A DNA stretch of 64,000 nucleotides from Pseudomonas sp. LD120 (GCF_009861525.1 NZ_WVHL01000005.1:1054001-1118000); one strand, 5' to 3'; counted from the first letter of the stretch, positions 1 to 9,127 are shown. The notes: a model not told the origin generated them from the letters alone. Program-made: numbers and translations.

Positions 1-1152
1 GCGTTGAAGCTGTTCAACGGCAGCACCAACTTCGGTGACTACTTCGGCAGCATGAAGCCGGGTGAAACCTTCCGTCAGCCGGAGCTGGCCGCCACCCTGG
101 AACGCATCGCCGACCAGGGCGCCAAGGAGTTCTACAGCGGCAAGACCGCCGACTTGCTGGTGGCGCAGATGCAGGCCGACAAGGGCCTGATCACCAAGCA
201 GGACCTGCAGGACTACAAGGTCCAGTGGCGCCAGCCGCTGCAGGTGACCTTCCGTGGCAACACCCTGTACACCGCGCCGCCGCCCAGCTCTGGCGGGGTC
301 GCCCTGGCGCAGCTGATCAGCATCAAAGAAGAACGCGCCGCGGACTTCAAGGGCGTCGAGCTGAACTCGGCCAAGTACATTCACTTGCTGGCGGAAATCG
401 AAAAGCGCGTGTTCGCCGACCGTGCCGACTACCTGGGCGACCCGGCGTTTTCCGAGGTACCGGTCAAGCAACTGACCGACCCGGCCTACCTGAAAAAGCG
501 CGCCGCCGAGATCAACCCTAACGCTATCTCGCCCACCGAGAAGGTGCGTCCGGGGCTTGAGCCACACCAGACCACCCACTTCTCCATCGTCGATGCTCAG
601 GGCAACGCGGTGAGCAACACCTACACCCTGAACTGGGATTACGGCAGTGGCGTGGTGGTCAAGGGCGCGGGTTTCCTGCTCAACGACGAAATGGACGACT
701 TCAGCGCCAAGCCTGGCGTGGCCAACGCCTTCGGCGTGGTGGGTGGCGATGCCAACGCCATTGCCCCGGGCAAGCGCATGCTGTCGTCCATGAGCCCGAG
801 CCTGGTGACCCGCGATGGCAAGGTCACCCTGGTGCTGGGCACCCCCGGTGGTTCGCGGATCTTCACCTCGATCTTCCAGGTGCTGAACAACCTCTACGAC
901 TACCACCTGCCCCTGGAAAAAGCCGTGGCCGCGCAACGCGTGCATCACCAGTTGTTGCCCAAGGACACGATCTATTACGACGCCTATGCGCCGCTCACCG
1001 GCGAGGTGGCCGATGCGTTGAAGGCCATGGGTTACACCCTGGAAGATCAGGGCTGGGAAATGGGTGATATCCAGGCAATCCGGATCAATGGCACTCAGTT
1101 GGAAACCGCGTCCGACCCGCGTGGCCGGGGTGTGGGACATGTGGTGAAGTAA
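1..1152 (+). CDS. ggt: Gamma-glutamyltransferase, C-terminal part (5' end outside window)
   Basis: This periplasmic enzyme hydrolyses or transfers the gamma-glutamyl group of glutathione. The window starts in frame inside the gene, so the signal peptide and the N-terminus of the large subunit are missing. The autoprocessing site is visible: the pair TTHFS at nt 571 matches the catalytic threonine that becomes the N-terminus of the small subunit. It is followed by family landmarks NTYTLN, LLNDEMDDFS, GGDANAIAPGKR, LSSMSPS and GTPGGSRIF. The frame is intact to a TAA stop at 1150-1152. A GC-rich stem-loop follows at 1165-1192. Confidence 0.95.
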   Translation, partial: ALKLFNGSTNFGDYFGSMKPGETFRQPELAATLERIADQGAKEFYSGKTADLLVAQMQADKGLITKQDLQDYKVQWRQPLQVTFRGNTLYTAPPPSSGGVALAQLISIKEERAADFKGVELNSAKYIHLLAEIEKRVFADRADYLGDPAFSEVPVKQLTDPAYLKKRAAEINPNAISPTEKVRPGLEPHQTTHFSIVDAQGNAVSNTYTLNWDYGSGVVVKGAGFLLNDEMDDFSAKPGVANAFGVVGGDANAIAPGKRMLSSMSPSLVTRDGKVTLVLGTPGGSRIFTSIFQVLNNLYDYHLPLEKAVAAQRVHHQLLPKDTIYYDAYAPLTGEVADALKAMGYTLEDQGWEMGDIQAIRINGTQLETASDPRGRGVGHVVK

Positions 1153-1164
1153 TCGTTGCCTCCT

Positions 1165-1192
1165 GGCGAGAGCCCGCTGGCCGGCTCTCGCC
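1165..1192 (+). terminator. Stem-loop downstream of ggt
   Basis: A perfect 10-bp stem (GGCGAGAGCC / GGCTCTCGCC) with an 8-nt loop begins 12 nt after the ggt stop. There is no good T tract after it, so it may be a weak terminator or simply an mRNA-end stabilising hairpin. Confidence 0.4.
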
Positions 1193-1304
1193 CTCTCGCT
1201 CTCAGCCATTCGGCTGGTGTGCTCGCGCTCAATTCCGTACCATTCCGCGCTCGTTCCGTCATTTCCCCAGGGCCGCTTCTGCCGGTCCAACTATCAGGTC
1301 AATC

Positions 1305-2750
1305 ATGAAAGCAAAACGTCTGCGTGCCGATGTCCTGGCCGGACTCACTACCTCCTTCGCCTTGCTGCCCGAGTGCATCGCCTTTGCCTTGGTCGCTCAT
1401 CTCAATCCGTTGATGGGCCTGTATGGCGCTTTCTTTATCTGTACCTTGACCGCGCTGTTCGGCGGCCGGCCGGGCATGGTGTCCGGAGCTGCCGGGTCCA
1501 TGGCGGTGGTGATCGTCGCCCTGGTGGTGCAGCACGGGGTGCAGTACCTGCTGGCCACGGTGTTGCTCGGCGGGCTGATCATGGTCGCCTTTGGTTTGCT
1601 GCGTTTGGGCAAACTGGTGCGCATGGTGCCGCACCCGGTGATGCTGGGTTTCGTCAACGGTCTGGCGATCATCATCGCCCTGGCCCAGTTGGAGCATTTC
1701 AAGAGCGGTGAACACTGGCTCAGCGGGCAGCCGCTGTACTTGATGGCGGGCCTGGTGGCGCTGACCATGGCCATTGTCTACCTGCTGCCCCGCCTGACCC
1801 GGGCGGTGCCGCCGGCCCTGGTGGCGATCCTCGGCGTCGGTCTGCTGGTGTACCTGATGGGCCTGCCGACCCGCACCCTGGGGGACATGGCGCATATCGC
1901 CGGTGGCCTGCCCAGCCTGTCGTTGCCCCAGGTGCCCTTGGACCTGGAAACCCTGTCGATCATTGCGCCGTATGCGTTGCTGATGGCCATGGTCGGTCTG
2001 CTGGAAACCCTGCTGACCCTCAACCTCACCGATGAAATCACCGAGAGCCGTGGCTACCCGGATCGCGAGTGCGTGGCCCTGGGCGCGGCCAATATGGTCT
2101 CGGGAGTGTTCGGCGGCATGGGCGGCTGCGCGATGATCGGCCAGACCGTGATCAACCTCAGCTCCGGCGGCCGCGGGCGTTTGTCCGGGGTGGTGGCCGG
2201 CGGTCTGATCCTGCTGTTCGTGCTGTTTCTATCGCCGCTGATCGAGCGTATTCCTCTGGCCGCGCTGGTGGGGGTGATGTTTGTGGTGTCGCAGCAGACC
2301 TTCGCCTGGGCGTCCCTGCGGGTGATCAACAAGGTGCCGTTGCACGATGTGCTGGTGATTCTGGCCGTGACCGTGATCACGGTGTTCACCGACCTGGCCA
2401 CTGCGGTGCTCTGCGGCATTGTTATCGCAGCCCTCAACTTTGCCTGGCAGCAAGCCCGTGAGCTGTACGCCGACAGCCACTTGGAGGCCGACGGCAGCAA
2501 GCTCTACCACTTGCACGGGACTTTGTTCTTTGCCTCCACCACGCCCTTTCTCAACCAGTTCGACCCGGCCAACGACCCAGAGCGCGTGACCATCGACTGT
2601 CGTCACCTGAGCTTTGTCGACTACTCGGCCATCGCCGCGCTGAAAACCCTGCGCGAGCGCTACGCCAAGGCTGGCAAGCAACTGCGGGTGCTGCACCTGT
2701 CGGAGCGTTGCAAGAAACTGCTCAAACGCGCACGCGAGCAGCACGACTGA
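1305..2750 (+). CDS. SulP-family inorganic anion transporter with STAS domain
   Basis: Inner-membrane anion permease or antiporter of the SulP/SLC26 family. The protein has 481 aa. The N-terminus (DVLAGLTTSFALLPECIAFALVA) is the signature first helix pair. Motifs such as MVPHPVMLGFVNGLAI and the GGMGGCAMIGQT stretch near residue 270 are typical SulP transport-domain elements. A short C-terminal STAS-like domain (about residues 395-478, including VTIDCRHLSFVDYSAIAALKTL) ends the protein. The substrate (sulfate, bicarbonate or another anion) cannot be read from the sequence. The gene stands alone, with a terminator immediately downstream. Confidence 0.9.
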   Translation: MKAKRLRADVLAGLTTSFALLPECIAFALVAHLNPLMGLYGAFFICTLTALFGGRPGMVSGAAGSMAVVIVALVVQHGVQYLLATVLLGGLIMVAFGLLRLGKLVRMVPHPVMLGFVNGLAIIIALAQLEHFKSGEHWLSGQPLYLMAGLVALTMAIVYLLPRLTRAVPPALVAILGVGLLVYLMGLPTRTLGDMAHIAGGLPSLSLPQVPLDLETLSIIAPYALLMAMVGLLETLLTLNLTDEITESRGYPDRECVALGAANMVSGVFGGMGGCAMIGQTVINLSSGGRGRLSGVVAGGLILLFVLFLSPLIERIPLAALVGVMFVVSQQTFAWASLRVINKVPLHDVLVILAVTVITVFTDLATAVLCGIVIAALNFAWQQARELYADSHLEADGSKLYHLHGTLFFASTTPFLNQFDPANDPERVTIDCRHLSFVDYSAIAALKTLRERYAKAGKQLRVLHLSERCKKLLKRAREQHD

Positions 2751-2757
2751 GGGCATC

Positions 2758-2785
2758 GGGCGAGTGGCCGTGCTCGCCCGTTTTT
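2758..2785 (+). terminator. Rho-independent terminator of the SulP gene
   Basis: Stem GGGCGAG / CTCGCCC followed by GTTTTT, 8 nt after the stop codon of the SulP transporter gene. Confidence 0.85.
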
Positions 2786-2965
2786 CGGCACTCGCGGATG
2801 AAAATCCTCCTTGTTGATTTTCATCATCGCCGCCTTTGCTTAGCTGTTCGCGACAACACCTGCCTCTTTACGAAAATAAGTTTCGCCTGGTTTGAATATC
2901 ACTTTCTTAAGTGATTAATGAATTTCACAACCATTCCAAGTGACGCTGTTTTCGAGGAGGACGCC

Positions 2966-4315
2966 ATGGCTCCTGCATCGGGTTACTGGCTGCTGGGTTA
3001 CGCCGCAGTCGCCATCATTGCGTTGATCGTGCTGATTGCTCGCTATCGCCTCAACCCCTTCATTGTCATCACCTTGGTCTCCGTCGGGCTGGCGTTGATG
3101 GCCGGCATGCCGCCGTCCGGGGTCGTGGGGGCTTATGAGGCCGGCGTTGGTAAAACCTTGGGCCACATCGCCCTGGTGGTGGCCTTGGGCACCATGCTTG
3201 GCAAGCTGATGGCCGAATCCGGCGGGGCGGACCAGGTGGCGCGGACCCTGATCGAGCGCTTCGGTGAACGCAACGCCCACTGGGCCATGGTGTGCATTGC
3301 CTTTCTGGTGGGGCTGCCGCTGTTTTTCGAGGTGGGCTTTGTACTGCTGGTGCCGATCGCCTTCACCGTGGCGCGCAGGGTTGGGGTGTCGCTGCTGATG
3401 GTGGGCCTGCCCATGGTCGCCGGGCTGTCGGTGGTGCACGCCCTGGTACCGCCTCATCCGGGGGCGATGCTGGCGGTGCAGGCCTATCAGGCGTCGGTGG
3501 GGCAGACGCTGTTGTACGCACTGCTGATTGGCATGCCCACGGCGATCATTGCCGGACCGGTGTACGCGCGGTTGATCGTGCCGCACATTCATTTGCCGGC
3601 GCAGAATCCCCTGGAGCGTCAGTTCATCGCCCGTGAAGCGCGTTCGCGCCTGCCCAGCTTTCGCCTGACCATGGCGACCATCCTGCTGCCGGTGGTGCTG
3701 ATGCTGATCGGTGGCTGGGCCAACCTGCTGGCGGCGCCGGGCACTGGCCTCAACCAGTTTTTGCAGTTTATCGGCAACTCGGTGATTGCCTTGCTGGTGG
3801 CAACGTTGGTGAGCTTCTGGACCCTGGGTCTGGCCCAAGGCTTTAACCGTGAGTCGATCCTCAAGTTCACCAACGAATGCCTGGCTCCCACCGCCAGCAT
3901 TACCTTGCTGGTGGGGGCTGGCGGCGGCCTCAACCGCATTCTCATTGACTCCGGGGTGACCGAGCAGATCGTCGGCCTGGCCCATGAATTCCAGTTGTCG
4001 CCGCTGTGGATGGGCTGGTTGTTCGCCGTGCTGATGCGGGTCGCCACCGGTTCGGCCACCGTGGCCCTGACCACCGCATCCGGGGTGGTGGCGCCAGTGG
4101 CGCTGGGCCTGGGTTATCCCCACCCGGAACTGCTGGTGATCGCCACTGGCGCCGGCTCGGTGATTCTGTCCCACGTCAATGACGGTGGCTTCTGGCTAGT
4201 GAAGGAATACTTCAATATGACCGTCGCTCAAACCTTCAAGACCTGGACTGTGCTGGAGACCTTGATCTCGGTGATCGCCTTCGCGCTGACCCTGGTCCTC
4301 GCGGAGTTTCTGTAG
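2966..4315 (+). CDS. GntP-family permease
   Basis: Cytoplasmic-membrane H+ symporter of the gluconate-permease (GntP) family, 449 aa from this start. I chose ATG 2966 because a near-perfect Shine-Dalgarno (GAGGAGG, 2954-2960) sits 5 nt upstream; an in-frame ATG at 2918 would have no such site. Family features include the VHALVPPHPGAM motif, the repeated hydrophobic helices, and the ATGAGSVILSHVNDGGFWLVKEYF signature near the C-terminus. The RpiR regulator starts one base after the stop codon, and a D-aminoacylase gene follows. The cargo is therefore more likely a D-amino-acid derivative or related acid than gluconate; that is inference from context. Confidence 0.9.
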   Translation: MAPASGYWLLGYAAVAIIALIVLIARYRLNPFIVITLVSVGLALMAGMPPSGVVGAYEAGVGKTLGHIALVVALGTMLGKLMAESGGADQVARTLIERFGERNAHWAMVCIAFLVGLPLFFEVGFVLLVPIAFTVARRVGVSLLMVGLPMVAGLSVVHALVPPHPGAMLAVQAYQASVGQTLLYALLIGMPTAIIAGPVYARLIVPHIHLPAQNPLERQFIAREARSRLPSFRLTMATILLPVVLMLIGGWANLLAAPGTGLNQFLQFIGNSVIALLVATLVSFWTLGLAQGFNRESILKFTNECLAPTASITLLVGAGGGLNRILIDSGVTEQIVGLAHEFQLSPLWMGWLFAVLMRVATGSATVALTTASGVVAPVALGLGYPHPELLVIATGAGSVILSHVNDGGFWLVKEYFNMTVAQTFKTWTVLETLISVIAFALTLVLAEFL

Positions 4316-5176
4316 ATGGACATCCTGTACCAGATCCGCTCATGCCTGGGGTTTCTCAGCGCCGGGGAAGCGCGGGTCGCCCGCCTGATGCTCGATGACG
4401 TCGGCTTTGCCGCCGATGCCAGCCTCGATGAACTGGCCCGGCGCGCCGACGTCAGTGCGGCGACCTTATCGCGTTTTGCCCGCAGTGTCGGTTGCCGTGA
4501 CTTGCGCCAGTTGCGCCTGCAATTGGCTCAGGCCAGCGCTGTCGGCAGCCGTTTTCTTGACCCCGCCGGGGCGCCTGCGCAATCGGGTTTCTACCGGCAG
4601 ATCGTCGGTGACATCGAGTCGGCGCTGCATCAGCATCTGGCGGGATTCGACGAAGCGCGCTTCGCTGACGCGGTGCGCCTGCTGGGCCGGGCGCGGATGA
4701 TACATGCCTTCGGCGCCGGCGGTTGCTCGACCCTGTGCAGCGATGAGTTGCAAGTGCGTCTGGTGCGCCTGGGCTATCCCATCGCTGCCTGCCACGACCC
4801 GGTGATGATGCGGGTCACCGCGGCGGCCTTGGGCCCGCAACACGCGGTGATCGCTTGCTCCCTGAGCGGCATCACCCCCGAGTTGCTGGAGGCGGTAACC
4901 CTGGCCCGCAGCTATGGCGCCGGGGTCCTTGCCATCACCTTGCCCGACTCCCCCCTGGCACAACTGGCGGACGTGGTGCTGGCACTGCACAGCGCCGAAA
5001 CCGCGTTCATCTACAAACCCACCGCCGCCCGCTACGGCATGTTACTGGCCGTCGACGTTCTGGCCACTGAACTGGCCCTGGCCTTGCCCGATGACAATCA
5101 GGAACGCCTGCGACGCATCAAGCTGGCCCTAGACCATTACCGTGGCGGCGACGACTGCCTGCCCCTGGGAGACTGA
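4316..5176 (+). CDS. MurR/RpiR-family transcriptional regulator (HTH + SIS)
   Basis: A 286-aa DNA-binding regulator. An N-terminal RpiR-type helix-turn-helix (about residues 1-75; SLDELARRADVSAATLSRFARSVGCRDLRQLR) is followed by a SIS phosphosugar-type sensor domain (about 120-260; IHAFGAGGCSTLCSDELQVRL and VIACSLSGITPELLEAV). It directly abuts the GntP permease gene and is followed 1 nt later by the deacylase gene. The three form an operon in which this is probably the local regulator. Confidence 0.9.
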   Translation: MDILYQIRSCLGFLSAGEARVARLMLDDVGFAADASLDELARRADVSAATLSRFARSVGCRDLRQLRLQLAQASAVGSRFLDPAGAPAQSGFYRQIVGDIESALHQHLAGFDEARFADAVRLLGRARMIHAFGAGGCSTLCSDELQVRLVRLGYPIAACHDPVMMRVTAAALGPQHAVIACSLSGITPELLEAVTLARSYGAGVLAITLPDSPLAQLADVVLALHSAETAFIYKPTAARYGMLLAVDVLATELALALPDDNQERLRRIKLALDHYRGGDDCLPLGD

Positions 5177-5177
5177 C

Positions 5178-6644
5178 ATGCGCTATGACACGCTGATCCG
5201 CAATGCCCTGATCATCGACGGCGGCAACCGCCCGGGTTACCCCGCTGACCTTGCGATTCACGACGGGCGTATCCAACGTATTGGCGAGCTGGCCGGCGCC
5301 ACGGCCGTGCAAGACATCGACGCGGCCGGCCGGGTCTTGGCGCCGGGTTTTATCGACGTGCACACCCACGACGACACCGTGGTGATCCGCCAGCCACAGA
5401 TGTTGCCCAAACTCAGCCAGGGCGTGACCACGGTGATTGTCGGCAACTGCGGGATCAGCGCCGCGCCGGTGAGCCTCAAGGGCGATCCGCCGGACCCGAT
5501 GAACCTGCTGGGTGAGCGCTCGATGTTTGTTTACCCGCGCTTTCGCGACTACCGCACGGCGGTGGATGCAGCGCGCCCGGCGGTCAACGTCGCGGCGCTG
5601 GTGGGGCACACAGCGCTGCGCAGCAACCACCTGACGGACTTGTACCGCACGGCCAGCGTCGATGAGATCACGGCCATGCGCGAGCAACTGCGCGAAAGCC
5701 TGGAAGACGGTGCCCTGGGGCTGTCCAGCGGCTTGGCTTATGCCAGCGCCTTTGCCGCCGACACCGACGAAGTGCTGCAACTGGCCCAGGAACTGACGGC
5801 GTTCGGCGCGGTGTACACCACCCACCTGCGCAGCGAATTCGAGCCGGTGCTGGAGGCCATGGATGAAGCCTTTTTCATTGCGCGCGCGGCCAAGGTGCCG
5901 GTGATCATCTCGCACCTCAAATGCGCTGGCGCCGGCAACTGGGGGCGCAGTCCGCAACTGCTGGCGGCCCTGGAACAGGCGGCCCGGGAGCATCCGGTGG
6001 GGTGTGACTGCTATCCCTACGCCGCCAGCTCCTCGACCCTGGACCTGAAACAGGTCACCGAGGCCTATCCCATCACCATCACCTGGTCGACGCCGCATCC
6101 GGAACAGGACGGTCGTGATCTGAACGCAATCGCCAGCGACTGGGGCCTTGGCCTGCTGGCCGCCGCCGAGCGCTTGCAACCGGCGGGGGCGGTGTACCAC
6201 GGCATGGATGAAAACGATGTGCGACGCATCCTGGCCCACCCGCTGTCGATGATCGGTTCCGATGGCCTGCCGGAAGATCCCTTTCCTCACCCGCGCTTGT
6301 GGGGCGCCTTTCCCCGTGTACTGGGGCACTTCAGTCGTGACTTGGGCCTGTTCCCGCTGCACACCGCCGTGCACAAGATGACCGGGCTTTGCGCCGCGCG
6401 GTTCGGTTTGCAGCAGCGCGGTGAAATCCGCGAAGGCCACTGGGCCGATCTGGTCCTGTTCGACCCGGCGCGGGTGCGCGACCTGGCCGACTTCAAGCAC
6501 CCGCAGCAAGCGGCAGAAGGGATCGACGGGGTTTGGGTCAATGGCGTGTGCAGCTACGTCGAAGGGCAGGCCAGTGGACAGCGCATGGGGCGTTTTCTGC
6601 CACGCCATGGGGATTTGTCCAGAGGCTTTAACTCAGCGGACTGA
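5178..6644 (+). CDS. N-acyl-D-amino-acid deacylase (D-aminoacylase), amidohydrolase family
   Basis: Zn-dependent cytoplasmic hydrolase releasing D-amino acids from N-acyl derivatives, 488 aa. The start is ATG 5178, placed 1 nt after the regulator's TGA. Visible motifs in order: the metal-binding GFIDVHTHDD near residue 65, GNCGISAAP, THLRSE, SHLKCAGAGNWGRS, the YAASSSTLD stretch, MIGSDGLPEDPFPHPRLWG with the conserved Asp, and a C-terminal EIREGHWADLVLFDP beta-sandwich return. Length and motifs fit D-aminoacylases or D-glutamate deacylases. With the GntP permease and RpiR regulator it makes a salvage operon for D-configured N-acyl amino acids; the exact substrate is open. Confidence 0.92.
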   Translation: MRYDTLIRNALIIDGGNRPGYPADLAIHDGRIQRIGELAGATAVQDIDAAGRVLAPGFIDVHTHDDTVVIRQPQMLPKLSQGVTTVIVGNCGISAAPVSLKGDPPDPMNLLGERSMFVYPRFRDYRTAVDAARPAVNVAALVGHTALRSNHLTDLYRTASVDEITAMREQLRESLEDGALGLSSGLAYASAFAADTDEVLQLAQELTAFGAVYTTHLRSEFEPVLEAMDEAFFIARAAKVPVIISHLKCAGAGNWGRSPQLLAALEQAAREHPVGCDCYPYAASSSTLDLKQVTEAYPITITWSTPHPEQDGRDLNAIASDWGLGLLAAAERLQPAGAVYHGMDENDVRRILAHPLSMIGSDGLPEDPFPHPRLWGAFPRVLGHFSRDLGLFPLHTAVHKMTGLCAARFGLQQRGEIREGHWADLVLFDPARVRDLADFKHPQQAAEGIDGVWVNGVCSYVEGQASGQRMGRFLPRHGDLSRGFNSAD

Positions 6645-6760
6645 TTTCTTGACGTTCATCACAGTGCTGGCTCAGTGCTATTAAAGAATCCCCGGGTGGC
6701 GCCGAACTGCTGATAATCGCCCTCGGTAGAGTCGGCGTCTTTCAGTCAGGGAGTCGCGCA

Positions 6761-7129
6761 ATGAGTTTTGGCAAAACCACCCCCATCCTGCGGATCTTCG
6801 ACGAAGCCAAGGCCCGGGAGTTCTACCTCGACTTCCTGGGTTTCAACCTCGACTGGCAACACCGCTTTGGAGATGATTTCCCCTTGTATATGCAAGTGTC
6901 CCGCGGCGAGTGTGTGCTGCACCTGTCCGAACACCATGGCGATTGCACCCCGGGCGCGGCGCTGCGCATCGAGACCGATGAGTTGGAAGCCTTCCAGCAG
7001 CAACTGTTGGCCAAGCAGTACCGTTTTTCCCACCCGCAGATTCAGGCGATGCCCTGGGGCAGCCAGGACATGAGCATCAGTGATCCGTTCGGCAACCGGC
7101 TGGTGTTCACCAACGCCATCAGCGTCTGA
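6761..7129 (+). CDS. VOC (glyoxalase / bleomycin-resistance-like) superfamily protein
   Basis: A 122-aa protein with the paired beta-alpha-beta-beta-beta pattern of the vicinal-oxygen-chelate fold. Features include the N-terminal FDEAKAREFYLDFLGFNLDW, the central CVLHLSEHHGD, and the terminal SISDPFGNRLVFTN motif that supplies the metal-side glutamate or asparagine region. Small single-domain members bind toxins or perform small isomerase/dioxygenase reactions; nothing here fixes the substrate. It is a monocistronic unit, convergent with the AraC-type gene that follows. Confidence 0.85.
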   Translation: MSFGKTTPILRIFDEAKAREFYLDFLGFNLDWQHRFGDDFPLYMQVSRGECVLHLSEHHGDCTPGAALRIETDELEAFQQQLLAKQYRFSHPQIQAMPWGSQDMSISDPFGNRLVFTNAISV

Positions 7130-7142
7130 TCGGTTTCAGGTT

Positions 7143-8171
7143 TCAGGCTGGGTCGAGGCCGGGGACGGCCTGGCGGAACTGCCCCGGGGTCAGCCCGGTG
7201 CGGCTCTTGAAGCTGCGGTGAAACGAACGCGGCTCGCTATACCCCAGGCGGTCGGCAATGTCCTGGATCGACAACGCACTGTGGCGCAGATAGTGCTCGG
7301 CCAGCTCCTGGCGCAAGTCATCGAGAATCTGCTGATACGAGGTGCCCGCCTGTTGCAACTGGCGCTGCAACGTCCGCTCCGACATCCGCAACTGTTCGGC
7401 CACCTGTTCCTTGCGTGGCAGGCCGTCCTTGAGCAACTGCCGCAGTACGTTGTGCACCTGCAACGCCAGGGGCGCATCGGCCAGCGCCGCCATCATCGCC
7501 TGGGCGTGATCTTCCAGAGTCTTGAGCAAACGCGCATCGGCCTGGCGCAGGGGCATTTGCAGGTACTCCAGCGGCGCCACCAGGGCCGAGCAGGCTTGCC
7601 CGAACAGCACCGGACAGCCGAACAAAGCCTCATACTGCGCCGCTTCGGCCTGTTCCGGCAGCGCATGCTCGAACCACACAGCGCTGGGCGATAACTGCGA
7701 ATCGGCGATCCAGCGCGCATACAACAGCCAGGACGCCAGGACGTTTTCCACCAGGTGCCGGCGAATGTCCGGGCGCTGATGGCGGCAACTCCAGATCAGC
7801 CGCACTTCATTGCCAGCGACGTCGGCGCGGCTGGTGCCCATGTCCCCCACCAGCTTCTCGAACGGCATGATGCGGCCCATGGCCTCGCCCAGGGTCGCGC
7901 AGTTCATGGTGATGTAGCCCAGCACATTCCACGAGCTGGGTTTGACGAAGCGCGCCGAATTGAGCCCGAACAGCGGATCGCCCGAGTACTGGCAGAAATA
8001 GTCCAGCAGCCGCTCATGCACCTCCAGCGGCAGGCGCAGGCTGGTGTCGTTCAACTGCGCGGCGCCAAGCCCGGCCGCCGCCAGCGCCGGCTCGGTGGCA
8101 ATACCCAATTGCTCGGCATAGAGCAGATATTTCAGCAGGGGTGGGACCGAGGTAAAACCGAGGCTGGGCAT
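7143..8171 (-). CDS. AraC-family transcriptional regulator (Arabinose_bd-type N-terminal domain)
   Basis: A 342-aa regulator. The N-terminal sensor-like domain (residues about 15-200; VHERLLDYFCQYSGDPLFGLNSARFVKPSSW) resembles the PF12625 group found in OruR/ArgR-like pseudomonad regulators. The C-terminal double helix-turn-helix (about 235-335) contains RMSERTLQRQLQQAGTSYQ and IADRLGYSEPRSFHRSFKSRTGLTPGQFR. I chose the ATG at 8171 because an AGGA site precedes it; an in-frame start 21 codons upstream lacks one. No obvious target gene lies next to it: the VOC gene is convergent. Confidence 0.88.
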   Translation of the reverse strand: MPSLGFTSVPPLLKYLLYAEQLGIATEPALAAAGLGAAQLNDTSLRLPLEVHERLLDYFCQYSGDPLFGLNSARFVKPSSWNVLGYITMNCATLGEAMGRIMPFEKLVGDMGTSRADVAGNEVRLIWSCRHQRPDIRRHLVENVLASWLLYARWIADSQLSPSAVWFEHALPEQAEAAQYEALFGCPVLFGQACSALVAPLEYLQMPLRQADARLLKTLEDHAQAMMAALADAPLALQVHNVLRQLLKDGLPRKEQVAEQLRMSERTLQRQLQQAGTSYQQILDDLRQELAEHYLRHSALSIQDIADRLGYSEPRSFHRSFKSRTGLTPGQFRQAVPGLDPA

Positions 8172-8271
8172 CGAGATATTCCTGGTGACAGATCCTTCGG
8201 ACAGCAGGACGCGGACCGGGAAAGGTAAGGGCAAACCCCAAGTGCTGTAAATGGCCGGCGACCCCGCTTCT

Positions 8272-8374
8272 TGTAGCCGCTGCCGCAGGCTGCGACCGGC
8301 CCCGAAGGGGACGCCGCCCTTGAGGGCCTCGGAAGGCCCTGCGGGCCTTGTCGCAGCCTGCGGCAGCGGCTACA
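8272..8374. repeat. REPIN-like paired REP palindrome
   Basis: Two perfect 24-nt inverted arms (8272-8295 and 8351-8374), each containing GCCGCTGCCGCAGGCTGCGA, flank a 55-nt GC-rich centre with further small stems. A second copy occurs at 22176-22325. This is the usual intergenic REP-doublet arrangement of fluorescent pseudomonads. Confidence 0.85.
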
Positions 8375-8524
8375 GGGATGCGATAAAGTTTGCCTCTGAT
8401 GGCGGATTTTCGCTTTGATTTGTAGGGCGTTTCCGCGAGAATCCCCCCGTTACATTTCAACTGTTTGCATGGCTTGTGCCTATCGAATGTCCAGGGCTAG
8501 TCTTCGGCCGTCGCTGCATTTCAG

Positions 8525-8734
8525 CGATCGGGTTTGGTAGCCCGCATCACTTCAGGCACAAGCGCCGCTGACTTTCGACAGGCCTTAATCTGTCGACGTG
8601 TTATGGCGGCTGTGCGCAGGGCACCTCGTGTGCGCTGGGTTTCCTGGAGTCCCGGTCTACCAACCTGCGTATGGCCGCCACCTTGATCGTTTGGTAGCGA
8701 TGCGTGGCGGTTCAACTTCTCCAGGAGTTTTGCC
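8525..8734 (+). promoter_or_regulatory. Structured leader of the DUF6124 gene with repeat / complement / repeat triad
   Basis: TTGGTAG occurs at 8534-8540 and again at 8691-8697. Its exact complement CTACCAA lies between them at 8657-8663. TGGCGGC (8604-8610) and GCCGCCA (8674-8680) form another 7-bp pair, and GCAC/GTGC (inside 8620-8634) a small hairpin. The central CTACCAA could pair with either outer copy, so alternative folds are possible. The same architecture with compensating changes precedes the paralogous gene at 32593-32979. The element ends at the Shine-Dalgarno AGGAG (8723-8727). Confidence 0.6.
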
Positions 8735-9127
8735 GTGAAGAAAATCGTTCCCGATCCACCCGTTCTGCAACCCAGCCGTGAGTTGATCACTGCGCTGGAA
8801 GAACCCAACAAGACCTTGCTACAGGCGCTGCAAAACACCGCGCTTTCGCCCCCTTTGCATGAGCACTTCACTGCCACTGGCAGCACCCGCTTTGGTTGTC
8901 GGGATGGCGAGGGCCGTCCGCTGTTTGCGGTATGTGAAGGGGTCAGTGCCGAAGAGGCGCTGCTGCACGTTTCATTGCTGCTCAAGTGCGCGGAAGAGAC
9001 GGCCGACGAAATCACCAGTGCCAGCGGCATCGAGCGCGGGCTGATCTGGTCGATGATTCATTCGGTGGAGATGGCGCGGGCGGTGGTGGATGCGCTGTTG
9101 GATGGCGCTAGTAAACCGGCGGGGTAG
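8735..9127 (+). CDS. DUF6124/DUF3077-type small protein
   Basis: A 130-aa cytoplasmic protein of unknown function, in a family found in multiple copies in Pseudomonas. It starts at a GTG 7 nt after an AGGAG Shine-Dalgarno. The N-terminus MKKIVPDPP and the C-terminal half (EEALLHVSLLLKCAEETADEIT, GIERGLIWSMIHSVEMARAVVDALLDG) are shared almost residue for residue with the protein at 32593-32979. The middle (residues 10-70) diverges strongly. The shared C-terminal block is predicted from composition to be helical. No catalytic motif is visible. Confidence 0.8.
   Translation: MKKIVPDPPVLQPSRELITALEEPNKTLLQALQNTALSPPLHEHFTATGSTRFGCRDGEGRPLFAVCEGVSAEEALLHVSLLLKCAEETADEITSASGIERGLIWSMIHSVEMARAVVDALLDGASKPAG

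Noticed and set aside
8532..8697. The triad repeats as integron attC sites
   Set aside because: The motifs do not satisfy the attC consensus ends (GTTRRRY / RYYYAAC), there is no integrase nearby, and the spacing with three elements is unlike a two-ended attC fold.
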